Assembly (NCBI GenBank): GCA_023267975.1
Contig: JALNLA010000001.1
Coordinates: 348,421 to 412,420, forward strand
DNA length: 64,000 nucleotides
Source: Candidatus Terraquivivens ruidianensis
GTDB lineage: Archaea > Thermoproteota > Nitrososphaeria_A > Caldarchaeales > Wolframiiraptoraceae
Direction: 5' to 3'
Notes under the pieces: generated by a model
Seen by the model: the letters and a program-made list of their open reading frames with translations, nothing else
What the model was told of the DNA's origin: nothing
Database searches by the model: none
Part shown: positions 1 through 7,601 of the stretch, in pieces
Layout: every line of letters starts with the position of its first letter
How positions within the stretch are numbered: position 1 is the stretch's first letter
Position numbers and translations under genes: made by a program

Positions 1-933
1 AGCCTTGTTTTTGCCAGCATGCTTTGGCGCAGAGCCGTGGACGGGCTCGAAGACCGCATAATTGTCACCTATGTTGCCACTGTACGCGAATCCGAGACCT
101 CCGACGAGTTGCGCCGCCAAATCTGAAAGTATGTCGCCGAACATGTTCTCGGCTACTATCACGTCATGGTCGAGCGGATTCTTCAGCATCCACATACACA
201 TGGCATCCACGTTCGCCTCCCTATACTCTATATCTGGATACTCGCGTGCTATCTTTCTGGCAACGTTCAGCATCAGCCCGCCCGTCTCCCTTAACACATT
301 CGGTTTATCGACGACCGTGACCGACCTCCTCTTGTACTTTCTCGTATACTCGAAAGCAGCTCTAACGATCCTCTCACAGGCCTGCCTCGTCATAACCCGG
401 AGAGAAACCGCCACGTTTTCAAGGCCAAACTTTTCAAATTCCTTCATCCTATTGTTCTCGCATAGTGCGTCGAACACGTTTCTACTCAGCGGGTAGAACT
501 CGACGCCTGCGTAAAGCCCCTCGGTGTTCTCTCTGAATATCACGATGTCTATGCCATCTCTATAGTTGAGGGGATTCCCTGGAAATGCTTTACATGGTCG
601 CACGCACGCATAAAGGTCCAGCTCCTGCCTCAGTCGAACGATTGGGCTGTAGTACGTGAAGCCCTTTCCCCGAAGCTCTGGTGCGAGCTCCCTTTCAGCA
701 TCTTCCTTGGGCTTCGAGGTTATAGCGCCGAAGAGCGCGCAATCCGTCTCCCTTATAATTTTGAGCGTTCTGTCAGGTAGAGGGTTTCCTTCTTTGCACC
801 AAAATTCCCAGCCTATATCGCCATGTATGTATTCTGCATCGAAGTTTGCCGCCTCCAAGACCGTGAGCGCTGCCCTTATCACTTCGACACCTATCCCATC
901 ACCCGGTAGCACAGCAATCTTGTACTTTACCAT
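1..933 (-). CDS. Isocitrate/isopropylmalate dehydrogenase family protein (3' end cut by window edge)
   Basis: Translation from ATG at 933 begins [20 protein letters not shown], the N-terminal signature of the NAD(P)-dependent beta-decarboxylating dehydrogenases. About 311 residues are visible. Further family motifs are [11 protein letters not shown] near residue 140 and [19 protein letters not shown] near the cut end. The C-terminus, about 30 residues, lies outside the window. The substrate (isocitrate, 3-isopropylmalate or homoisocitrate) cannot be settled from this part. A TATA-like stretch near 955-966 sits about 25-30 bases upstream of the start, which fits a nearly leaderless transcript. 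Confidence 0.9.
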   Translation of the reverse strand, partial: MVKYKIAVLPGDGIGVEVIRAALTVLEAANFDAEYIHGDIGWEFWCKEGNPLPDRTLKIIRETDCALFGAITSKPKEDAERELAPELRGKGFTYYSPIVRLRQELDLYACVRPCKAFPGNPLNYRDGIDIVIFRENTEGLYAGVEFYPLSRNVFDALCENNRMKEFEKFGLENVAVSLRVMTRQACERIVRAAFEYTRKYKRRSVTVVDKPNVLRETGGLMLNVARKIAREYPDIEYREANVDAMCMWMLKNPLDHDVIVAENMFGDILSDLAAQLVGGLGFAYSGNIGDNYAVFEPVHGSAPKHAGKNKA

Positions 934-1044
934 GGGATTACGGCGTAAACCTCAGTTTTAAAACGTTTTCTATCCACGACTCTTCTGTTGACTTTAAAGT
1001 AAAAATTGCAGCTTTAGGCGATGCTTGTCATGTCGATATGCTAG

Positions 1045-1395
1045 TTAAGAGCCGCCGAGCAATAACTTCTGCTGCTTCTTGAATTCTTCTAAGACTATTT
1101 TTTTGACGAGGTCGCAGGCCTCAACGACTTTTGGGTTCGCTATCCTATAGTAGACGTTTGGCCCTTCTCGCCTTGTCTCGACTATACCTACATCACGGAG
1201 AATTGCGAGATGCTGAGAGAGATTTGCTTGAGCGACTCCGACTTCTTCGATCAATTCATTCACCGTCTTTTCACCTAATTTCAGCAGGTCAAGTACGTGA
1301 AGCCTCGTCGGATGGGCCATGGCTTTACAAAACTTTGCATGGACCTCGTAGAATGTTTTACTGGCTTTGACCTCCGTATTCTGTTTCTGCCTCAT
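1045..1395 (-). CDS. ArsR-family winged-helix regulator of the sulfur operon
   Basis: A 116-residue ArsR/SmtB-type repressor. Helix 1 carries AKFCKAMAHPTRLHVLDLL, the recognition helix region is VAQANLSQHLAILRDVGIV, and a beta-wing follows (RREGPNVYYRI). It is the last gene of a minus-strand run DsrE-TusA-SQR-ArsR and its start directly abuts the SQR stop. Its only cysteines are Cys23 in helix 1 and Cys93 in the C-terminal helix. These two helices pack together in ArsR dimers, so a thiol/persulfide sensor like SqrR or BigR is possible (inference). A metal-binding ELCVC motif is absent. Confidence 0.85.
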   Translation of the reverse strand: MRQKQNTEVKASKTFYEVHAKFCKAMAHPTRLHVLDLLKLGEKTVNELIEEVGVAQANLSQHLAILRDVGIVETRREGPNVYYRIANPKVVEACDLVKKIVLEEFKKQQKLLLGGS

Positions 1396-2526
1396 TTAAG
1401 CCCATCCTTTCAAGACTGCACTCCAATATAGCTTTCCAACCAGCATCTTCGCATAATACCACTTTCTGCTCAGCTTCGTCGGCTTTGGCGGGTTTTCGTA
1501 GTCGAAGACCATTGTTATGCCCTTCTTGAACCCTGCGTCGCAGAAGCATCGAACTTTACCATCATAACGCCTTATTGTATCACTTCCCTTTATATCTGCC
1601 GCGATGTTTTCTGCCACGACCTTTGCTTCATAGTGGGCCGTGGCGCCCGCTTTCGATATCGGTATATCTGTAGCATCTCCGACAACATGAATATCATCGT
1701 AACCCTTTGCTCTGAGTGTATGCTTATCTGTCGGTATCCAGCCTCCCCTATTGCCCAGGCCCGAATCTTCTATTACTTTAGCGCCCCTATGGGGTGGGAC
1801 AATTATCAGCAGGTCGTACTTTAGCGATTCACCCTCCAGCGAATGAACGAGCCTCTTCTCCGGCTCTATACGCTCTACGTTGAAAAGCTGTGTGTATTGG
1901 ATGTCCTTTTTCTCCATAATCTCTTGGACTAGGGGTGCTACGGACTCCAGAGGGAAAACCCTCGGTAGAGGCGATAGGTAGTGGATCTCTATTTTGTGTC
2001 TAGAACCACGTTTCGTGAAGTAGTAATCGAGCTGACAGGCAGACTCCGCCGGTGCAGGTGGACATTTGTAGGGTATGCCGCCTATGCCAATCACAACCCT
2101 GCCGCCCGGAAAGCTATCGAGCGCCCTCCTCAGCCTTACTGAGGCATCAAGGTCGTAAAAGTGATGCGCGGCCTCGAAACCCGGCAACTCTTCAGGACAC
2201 AACCTAGCACCTGTGGCCACGACCAAGTAATCGTAGCCCAAGATTCTGCCGGACTTTAAACGGACTTTTCTATCGTCGGGCTTTATTAACGTAGCCTCGT
2301 CGATGATTAAGTCAACACGCCTATCGAGTAAGCGCCGTTCATCTCTGATCAAGTTCTCTGGCTTCTCGTCACCGAAGGCGACATAGATAAAACCCGGCTG
2401 GTAAACGTGTTTTCCTGTTGCGTCGACAAGCGTTATATTCACTTCGCTCGGAGAGACTTTTCTTGCTAGGACATTCGCTACTATCGTGCCACCTACTCCG
2501 CCGCCGAGTATCAGGACTTTCTTCAT
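1396..2526 (-). CDS. Sulfide:quinone oxidoreductase-like FAD flavoprotein
   Basis: A 376-residue flavoprotein. It has an N-terminal FAD-binding Rossmann motif (GGGVGGTIVANVLA), the LVVATGARL segment, the KCPPAPAE motif at about 155-162 that is typical of SQR and flavocytochrome c relatives, and a C-terminal VVGDATDIPISKAG flavin motif. Cys155, Cys164 and a CFC near residue 330 could form the redox-active pair. SQR transfers electrons from sulfide to membrane quinone, storing sulfur as persulfide or polysulfide. Its position with TusA- and DsrE-like carriers supports a sulfur function. The exact electron donor is inferred. Confidence 0.82.
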   Translation of the reverse strand: MKKVLILGGGVGGTIVANVLARKVSPSEVNITLVDATGKHVYQPGFIYVAFGDEKPENLIRDERRLLDRRVDLIIDEATLIKPDDRKVRLKSGRILGYDYLVVATGARLCPEELPGFEAAHHFYDLDASVRLRRALDSFPGGRVVIGIGGIPYKCPPAPAESACQLDYYFTKRGSRHKIEIHYLSPLPRVFPLESVAPLVQEIMEKKDIQYTQLFNVERIEPEKRLVHSLEGESLKYDLLIIVPPHRGAKVIEDSGLGNRGGWIPTDKHTLRAKGYDDIHVVGDATDIPISKAGATAHYEAKVVAENIAADIKGSDTIRRYDGKVRCFCDAGFKKGITMVFDYENPPKPTKLSRKWYYAKMLVGKLYWSAVLKGWA

Positions 2527-2528
2527 GG

Positions 2529-2771
2529 CTAACGTTTCTTCCGAACGATAAACTCTGCATAGCCGTTACGGTCGAAAACCCCGATCAGCTCATGGCCAGC
2601 CTTCTCGACCCAGAGAGGTATATCACGCTTTGAGCCGCTGTCGGAAGAGTAAACACTGACAACCTCGCCGACCTTAGCCTCCCTGATTGCCTTAATCAGC
2701 TCCATCAGAGGTCCTGGGCAGAAACTTCCTCTAGCATCGATTACCCTATCGACCTTAACGTCTTGGCTCAT
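2529..2771 (-). CDS. tusA: TusA/SirA-like sulfur carrier protein
   Basis: An 80-residue single-domain protein with the hallmark CPGPL motif (Cys18 in [15 protein letters not shown]) followed by the beta-alpha-beta-alpha-beta pattern of TusA. The cysteine accepts a persulfide from a donor and hands it on. It lies 2 bases upstream of the SQR-like gene and 18 bases downstream of the DsrE-like gene, so the three are surely cotranscribed. In archaea such TusA-DsrE pairs move sulfane sulfur to oxidation or biosynthetic enzymes. The direction of flow here is not visible. Confidence 0.88.
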   Translation of the reverse strand: MSQDVKVDRVIDARGSFCPGPLMELIKAIREAKVGEVVSVYSSDSGSKRDIPLWVEKAGHELIGVFDRNGYAEFIVRKKR

Positions 2772-2789
2772 GCCGTTTCATCCCTCATC

Positions 2790-3206
2790 TTATATGAACA
2801 ACGTTATCTTAGCATCCTTTGCTATATCGATGAACTCACCAACAGCTACGACATCGTCAACGAAGTCCGCAAGGTCTTCTTTCTTCATCCCCATAAGGTC
2901 AAAGGTCATGGCGCATGCGTGCACCCTTACTTTTCCCAGCTCCTTTGCTTTCTTAAGTATCTCGTACCATGGCTGGACGTTCTTCTGCTTCATCAGCTGC
3001 ATCATGGCCTGGCCCATATCCTCAAAGTCCTTCGAGATTTTCATATTGGTGGTCAGCATATCTTTCCTTAGCGCGTTTAAACCCCAGAAAGTCGCAAAGA
3101 TGTCAACTTCCATACCCATCGCGACGGCACCGGAGGCGATTATGCTGACTGGGTAGAGCTTATCGACAGTTCCCGAGAAGAGCACTATGGCAAGTTTCTC
3201 TACCAT
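2790..3206 (-). CDS. DsrE-family (DsrE/DsrF-like) sulfur relay protein
   Basis: About 138 residues from ATG at 3206, starting MVEKLAIVLFSGTVDKL. The fold pattern (VLFSGTVDKLYPVSIIASGAVAMG, then EVDIFATFWGLNAL, then VHACAMTFDLMGM) matches the DsrE2/DsrE3-type peroxiredoxin-like family. The cysteine in VHACAMT is the likely persulfide-carrying residue. A reading from GTG at 3218 is open, but an AAGGTGAG ribosome-binding site directly precedes the ATG and overlaps that GTG, so 3206 is preferred. It is the first gene of the sulfur operon and the probable partner of TusA. Confidence 0.85.
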   Translation of the reverse strand: MVEKLAIVLFSGTVDKLYPVSIIASGAVAMGMEVDIFATFWGLNALRKDMLTTNMKISKDFEDMGQAMMQLMKQKNVQPWYEILKKAKELGKVRVHACAMTFDLMGMKKEDLADFVDDVVAVGEFIDIAKDAKITLFI

Positions 3207-3224
3207 CCAACTCACCACCTTAGT

Positions 3225-3254
3225 ATATTCGAATATTATTATAATATATAAACC
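3225..3254 (-). promoter_or_regulatory. Promoter and ArsR-type palindrome of the sulfur operon
   Basis: Read on the minus strand, a TATA-like TTTATATATT lies at about 3245-3254. A perfect 12-bp palindrome ATATTCGAATAT (3225-3236) lies between it and the ribosome-binding site of the DsrE-like gene. The palindrome would cover the expected transcription start, an ideal operator position for the ArsR protein encoded at the end of the same operon. Autoregulation is inferred. Confidence 0.55.
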
Positions 3255-3289
3255 TTAACTCACTACATTGGGTTAAGGTATAACCCTGT

Positions 3290-3652
3290 TTATTGGAATA
3301 CGTATCCGCAGAATGGACAGATGGTTGAACCCTGCTCGACTAGATGGTGGCAGCTCGGACAGTGAAACGAAACAACTCTGTGTGGTTTTTCTGCAGGCTG
3401 CTTGACCTCCGGGAGTGGGTAGGGTATGGCTATCAACGTCTCTGTATGTATAACGTTTGGATGCTTCTCGACAACCTCATATATGGTTTTTGATAGCTCC
3501 TCGAAATCTTTTGCGGCTAACACTAGGACAGCATCGTACCTGCCGAACACACTATGGGCCATCTTAACGCCCTTGATCTTCCTAGAGGCTATGAGCTCAT
3601 GCGATGTACCAGGAACAGTCCTGACCAAGACGAACGCTATAACGGGCATCAT
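3290..3652 (-). CDS. Lrp/AsnC ligand-binding (RAM) domain fused to a C-terminal zinc ribbon
   Basis: A 120-residue protein. Residues 1-80 match the effector-binding RAM domain of Lrp/AsnC regulators (AFVLVRTVPGTSHELIASRK, SVFGRYDAVLVLAA, PNVIHTETLIAI). There is no DNA-binding helix-turn-helix. The last 30 residues form a four-cysteine zinc ribbon (FHCPSCHHLV and STICPFCGYVF). Stand-alone RAM domains can sense amino acids or modulate full-length Lrp proteins by mixed oligomerisation. The zinc ribbon may provide nucleic-acid or protein binding. It overlaps the next RAM gene by 4 bases (coordinates 3649-3652). Confidence 0.75.
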   Translation of the reverse strand: MMPVIAFVLVRTVPGTSHELIASRKIKGVKMAHSVFGRYDAVLVLAAKDFEELSKTIYEVVEKHPNVIHTETLIAIPYPLPEVKQPAEKPHRVVSFHCPSCHHLVEQGSTICPFCGYVFQ

Positions 3653-3903
3653 TTCTCACTTTTGGAGCCAGTAAGCACTATAGCAGTCTCTGTATGAATC
3701 ACGTTAGGAACCTTCTCGATTACCTTATAAACAACCTCACTCAATTTTTCTAAGCTCGGTACTTCAACCACGACTATTGCATCAAACCTTCCAAAGACCG
3801 AGTCAGCTTGGACAACACCTTCGAGGCTGCCAACCTCTTTTATGTATTTCAGAACCTCCATGGACGTGCCCGGCTTTGTCGTGAGCATCACATAAGCCCT
3901 CAA
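3649..3903 (-). CDS. Stand-alone Lrp/AsnC ligand-binding (RAM) domain protein
   Basis: An 84-residue protein, TTG start at 3903, consisting only of a RAM/ACT-like effector domain (YVMLTTKPGTSMEVLKYI, SVFGRFDAIVVVEV, PNVIHTETAIVL). It shares the GRFDA and NVIHTET signatures with the next gene downstream, so the pair looks like a tandem duplication in which only the second copy gained a zinc ribbon. No helix-turn-helix is present. It probably heterooligomerises with its neighbour (inference). The 4-base overlap implies translational coupling. Confidence 0.78.
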   Translation of the reverse strand: MRAYVMLTTKPGTSMEVLKYIKEVGSLEGVVQADSVFGRFDAIVVVEVPSLEKLSEVVYKVIEKVPNVIHTETAIVLTGSKSEK

Positions 3904-4003
3904 AACTTTTCACGACTAACCTTAAGCACAAAGTAGTATTTATGCGCTTTCTAGGTCTCGGTAAAAATTATAAATCCCACAATCACCACTAAGTTGGCTT
4001 GAG

Positions 4004-4351
4004 ATGGCACTCGTGGACAAGGAAGGGTTCGAGAGCATCATCTCCCTGTTGGTAAACGTCGATAAAGAGCTGGACGAGTTGAGGGCATATGCCGAGAAGG
4101 CTAGGAGGGAAATCTTAGAGTTGGCCAAGAACGAAGTGGCCGTTGCTAAAGAGGAAGCGCTGAAGAGGGTGAGGACAGTAGCTGAGGAAATTATAAAACA
4201 TGCCCAAGAAGAAGCCAAGGTTGAGGCGGAGAGAATAATAAAGAAGAATAAGGAGCTCTTGATGAAGCTAAAGGCAAATATGGAAGTTAGGCTTAGCGAG
4301 GCGATTCAGTTCACGATGGATGTGTTGCTGGGAAAGAAGGAAATAACATGA
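4004..4351 (+). CDS. A-type ATP synthase subunit H (peripheral stalk)
   Basis: A 115-residue, almost entirely helical and highly charged protein with a long coiled coil (LDELRAYAEKARREILELAKNEVAVAKEEA), typical of archaeal subunit H (V-ATPase G-like) that pairs with subunit E in the peripheral stalk. The start codon of subunit C overlaps its end by 4 bases, which supports the call. A TATA-like AAAATTATAAAT at about 3963-3974 lies 30-40 bases upstream. H and C are normally separated by I, K and E in archaeal operons; here those genes lie elsewhere. Confidence 0.75.
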   Translation: MALVDKEGFESIISLLVNVDKELDELRAYAEKARREILELAKNEVAVAKEEALKRVRTVAEEIIKHAQEEAKVEAERIIKKNKELLMKLKANMEVRLSEAIQFTMDVLLGKKEIT

Positions 4352-5397
4352 TGCTTCGAGATTTGGGATACGTCGTAGGGAAGAGTTATGGCCTAAAGGG
4401 CAAATTGCTCCCGTACGCTACGCTGGAGGAGTTAGCCGGCTCCAAAAACCTCGAGGAGCTGGTCGAGAAGCTAAGGCCGACAGATTATGGTCCGTACGTA
4501 TCTGGTCTCCCAAGACCGTTGAAGCCCACGAATATAGAGTTAGCGCTAAGAAGACACTTAGTCGAGGTTCACTTCGACCTAGCCATGAAATCAGAGAATG
4601 CTGGCATAATCCAGGCCTACTACATGAAATACTTGGCATCGAACCTCAAGACCATTCTAAAAGGCAAGGCCTTGGGCAAGGGCCACGAGGAGCTTTTGGA
4701 ATTCGTTGACCTTAGGGCCGAGGAGCTAGTAAGAAGGAGGGATATGGTGGTAAGGGCTATGGCAGCAAAGGACCTGGCAGAGGCCGTAAGATCATTGTCC
4801 GGAACGAAGTTTGGCGATGTGGCGGGCATGGCTATGGATCTTTACGAGAAAGAGAAGGATCTAGTCGTCTTCGACGTAGCCATGGATAAGGCGTACTTCT
4901 CGGAGGTTCTGGGGGAGTTCAACAAGCTACGTTTCACGGAGCGTAAGAGGATCAGGCAGATGGTGGCCGCCGACATAGACGGCTACACGGTATTGGCGAT
5001 TATGAGGTCTAAATTGTGGAGGCTTACCGTCGCTGAGGCCAGACGCTTCTTGCTGGACAAAGCGATAAACATTCCGAGAGAAATTGTTGATATGATGCTC
5101 GAGGCCGAGAACGTGTCAGACATCCTATATATTTTAAAGGAAACTCCCTACAAAACCATGCTGCCTGAGCCGTCAGCACAGGATGCCGCCACGATAAGGT
5201 TACTCGAGGAAGCCTTCGAGAGGTTAGCCTTGAAGAAAGCATCGGATGCATTTTTGAGGGATATATTCAGCGTCAGCATTCCCCTCGCACTCATTAGGCT
5301 CAAAGAGCTTGAAATAAGGAACGTGTCTATCATAACCGCGGGCGTCGATGGAGAGCTTGGCACCTCTAGAATACTTCAGAGGGTCGTGAAGCTTTAG
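4348..5397 (+). CDS. atpC: A-type ATP synthase subunit C
   Basis: A 349-residue V-type ATP synthase subunit C (V-ATPase d homologue), the funnel-shaped socket between the rotor shaft and the membrane c-ring. It shows the three-fold helical repeat of the family, with GYVVGKSYGLKGKLLPYATLEEL at the N-terminus, YYMKYLASNLKTILKGKALG in repeat 1 and IDGYTVLAIMRSKLWRL in the middle. It overlaps subunit H by 4 bases, so the two are translationally coupled. Its stop codon overlaps the convergent acylphosphatase gene. Confidence 0.9.
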   Translation: MMLRDLGYVVGKSYGLKGKLLPYATLEELAGSKNLEELVEKLRPTDYGPYVSGLPRPLKPTNIELALRRHLVEVHFDLAMKSENAGIIQAYYMKYLASNLKTILKGKALGKGHEELLEFVDLRAEELVRRRDMVVRAMAAKDLAEAVRSLSGTKFGDVAGMAMDLYEKEKDLVVFDVAMDKAYFSEVLGEFNKLRFTERKRIRQMVAADIDGYTVLAIMRSKLWRLTVAEARRFLLDKAINIPREIVDMMLEAENVSDILYILKETPYKTMLPEPSAQDAATIRLLEEAFERLALKKASDAFLRDIFSVSIPLALIRLKELEIRNVSIITAGVDGELGTSRILQRVVKL

Positions 5398-5678
5398 TAG
5401 AGTATTCTGAAGTCTTTAAACTCGCCCTTGTATTCATCCCACATAACATCTACCTTCTCTACGATAGCATCCGGAGGTCCTTTGCGACACCACTCTATCA
5501 TGGAAATGACTGCCTCCCTTTCGCCCTCGAAGACCGCCTCGACCCTGCCGTCAGGAATGTTCCTGACCCAGCCTTTCACGCCCAGCCTATCTGCCATCCT
5601 CTTTGTGTTGGACCTAAAGAATACGCCCTGTACGAGGCCGCTCACATATACATGGGCTCTGGCCTTCATACCGCTCAA
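5394..5678 (-). CDS. acyP: Acylphosphatase
   Basis: A 94-residue acylphosphatase that hydrolyses the carboxyl-phosphate bond of acyl phosphates. The signature VSGLVQGVFFRSNTKRMADRLGV contains the phosphate-binding loop and catalytic arginine, and GWVRNIPDGRVEAVFEG contains the catalytic asparagine. The length is normal for the family. It is convergent with atpC (4-base overlap) and only 2 bases downstream of the nitrilase-family gene, so it is likely cotranscribed with that gene. Confidence 0.93.
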   Translation of the reverse strand: MSGMKARAHVYVSGLVQGVFFRSNTKRMADRLGVKGWVRNIPDGRVEAVFEGEREAVISMIEWCRKGPPDAIVEKVDVMWDEYKGEFKDFRILY

Positions 5679-5680
5679 CC

Positions 5681-6487
5681 TTAAACATCATGTTCAACTA
5701 TACATCCGTAAGCAGCCGGAACCCTTCTGGATAGCCTGTCGAACCTAGACTCAACTATGCTGAGCAGGTCTATGTCACACGTGACTACCGTTGGCCCAGG
5801 CTGTGCTTGAGTTAAAACGACTGGATGGACGAACTTCTTGGTACCTTCCACCGGCATGCAAACGAAGGAACCCCCTGGATGAGCATGATCGGATACATTT
5901 ACAGCTACGATGGGCGTCCTATTCTCAAGACATCTTGCCTTTACGTATAGGTGCCAAGGCTCTATGGCCTCTTCTACTATCCTTGAGGGATTGAATATTA
6001 GCTCCGCACCCCTCAGGGTTAAGCACCGGGCAGACTCTGGAAATGCAACGTCGTAGCATACCATGATGCCGAGTTTGATGCCGTTAACCTCGAAGACCTC
6101 GAAATTTGTGCCGGGCTTAAAGAACCTCTTCTCATCCCTGAACAGGTGAACCTTCTTCTGCTTTCCCACCACGCTACCGTCTGGGGCTATCACGTATGCC
6201 GATACAAACATGTCATTCTTGTCCTCCTCGTATATTGCTCCAGGAATTATCGTTACGTTCAGTTCTTTAGCAAGCCGTGAGAACGTAGACAGGACATATT
6301 CAACAGAATTAACCACTTCGTCTATATACGGGAGAGGCTCTTTATGCAACCACATCTCAGGTAGGCAAACGATTTCCGCTCCGGCCTTTGCCGCAGCCCT
6401 TACGAGCGACTCTGCCTTTACTACGTTTTCTTTTATGCTTTCACCAAGCTCTATTTGGATGGCAGCAACCCTCACGTTCTGTCTCAA
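5681..6487 (-). CDS. Carbon-nitrogen hydrolase (nitrilase superfamily)
   Basis: About 268 residues. The catalytic triad is visible: Glu in AEIVCLPEMW, Lys in KQKKVHLFRD and Cys in GIMVCYDVAFPE. These enzymes cleave amides or nitriles; the substrate (for example an omega-amide or a carbamoyl compound) cannot be read from the sequence. TTG at 6487 is preferred as start because GGAGG lies about 4 bases upstream, although the frame stays open to TTG at 6505. It runs divergently from the 2-hydroxyacid dehydrogenase gene. Confidence 0.87.
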   Translation of the reverse strand: MRQNVRVAAIQIELGESIKENVVKAESLVRAAAKAGAEIVCLPEMWLHKEPLPYIDEVVNSVEYVLSTFSRLAKELNVTIIPGAIYEEDKNDMFVSAYVIAPDGSVVGKQKKVHLFRDEKRFFKPGTNFEVFEVNGIKLGIMVCYDVAFPESARCLTLRGAELIFNPSRIVEEAIEPWHLYVKARCLENRTPIVAVNVSDHAHPGGSFVCMPVEGTKKFVHPVVLTQAQPGPTVVTCDIDLLSIVESRFDRLSRRVPAAYGCIVEHDV

Positions 6488-6537
6488 TCTGCCTCCATAT
6501 AACAAAGAGCTTTTTCTTAATTAATCATTATAAGCAT

Positions 6538-6549
6538 TCTTTTAAATAT
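6538..6549 (+). promoter_or_regulatory. TATA box of the 2-hydroxyacid dehydrogenase gene
   Basis: CTTTTAAATATG matches an archaeal TATA element and lies about 30 bases upstream of the ATG at 6577, so the transcript should be leaderless or carry a very short leader. It supports the choice of 6577 over longer open reading from upstream. Confidence 0.5.
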
Positions 6550-6576
6550 GCCTTTGGGATAAAGGTATGTCATAGC

Positions 6577-7566
6577 ATGGACAAGAAAGTCTTGATAACG
6601 GAACCTACTCCGTTTATCGAGGAAGAGTGGAAAATCCTTGAGAGGTATGCGAGCGTTAGGTTAGCGAAAGGTACAACGGAGGACGATTTGCTTGCTGAGG
6701 CAAAGGATGTGGACACGATATTGGTTGTCTACGCGAAAATCACGAGGAGAGTAATAGAATCTGCACAACGTCTGAAAGGAATCGTGAGATATGGTATAGG
6801 CGTGGATAACGTGGATATACAGGCAGCAACGGAGAGAGGAATATACGTGGCCAACGTGCCGGATTACTGCGTAGGAACGGTTGCGGAGCATACGTTCGCA
6901 CTACTCCTCGCATTAGCCAGAAGGATTATCTTAGCCGACTATACAGTCAAGAGCGCCAGTTGGAAGATTTGGACACAACAACCGATTGAGCTCATGGGCA
7001 CAGACATTGAAGGTAAGGTATTGGGTCTGATAGGTATGGGTAACATAGGGAGAACCGTCGCTATTAAGGCTAAAGCTTTCGGCATGAGGGTTATGGCATA
7101 CGACCCATACCTCGAAAAATACAGGGCAAGGTTGCTGGACGTGGAGCTCGTCGACTTGGACACTTTGCTGAAGAACTCTGACTTCGTGTCGATTCACGTA
7201 CCGTTGACATCGGAGACGCGAGGAATGATAGGTGAGAATGAATTGAAGAAGATGAAGAGGACCGCATACCTAATTAACACGTCTAGGGGGCCGATCGTGA
7301 ACGAGAGAGCGCTTTACGAAGCGCTAAAGGGTGGATGGATAGCCGGTGCAGCGCTCGACGTCTACGAGAAGGAGCCGCCGGACCGAGACAACCCGCTCTT
7401 CAAGCTCGATAACGTCGTCCTGACGCCCCACGTGGCATGGTATACGGAGGAGGCTCTAAAGCGGCTTAAGAGGTCCGTGGCCGAGGAGGCAATAAGAATG
7501 CTTAACGGTATGCCGCCTAAGAACCTCGTGAACAAAGACGTCCTTTTAGGTAAGAAAACAATGTAA
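6577..7566 (+). CDS. D-isomer-specific 2-hydroxyacid dehydrogenase
   Basis: About 329 residues. It has the split catalytic domain (MDKKVLITEPTPFIEEEW and the C-terminal helix) around a Rossmann domain with GLIGMGNIGRTVA near residue 150. Catalytic residues of the family are visible: Arg in NTSRGPIV, Glu in DVYEKEPP and His in LTPHVAWYT. It reduces 2-oxoacids with NAD(P)H; candidates are glyoxylate/hydroxypyruvate reductase or phosphoglycerate dehydrogenase without the ACT domain. The frame is open far upstream, but the start is set by the TATA position and family alignment. Confidence 0.9.
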   Translation: MDKKVLITEPTPFIEEEWKILERYASVRLAKGTTEDDLLAEAKDVDTILVVYAKITRRVIESAQRLKGIVRYGIGVDNVDIQAATERGIYVANVPDYCVGTVAEHTFALLLALARRIILADYTVKSASWKIWTQQPIELMGTDIEGKVLGLIGMGNIGRTVAIKAKAFGMRVMAYDPYLEKYRARLLDVELVDLDTLLKNSDFVSIHVPLTSETRGMIGENELKKMKRTAYLINTSRGPIVNERALYEALKGGWIAGAALDVYEKEPPDRDNPLFKLDNVVLTPHVAWYTEEALKRLKRSVAEEAIRMLNGMPPKNLVNKDVLLGKKTM

Positions 7567-7601
7567 AGATAGCGCTCCGAGACCCATAGTGGCGGTACAC
7601 G

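Noticed and set aside
62..961. Plus-strand frames of 144 and 101 codons
   Set aside because: They are antisense to the isocitrate/isopropylmalate dehydrogenase-like gene, whose motifs are clear on the minus strand.
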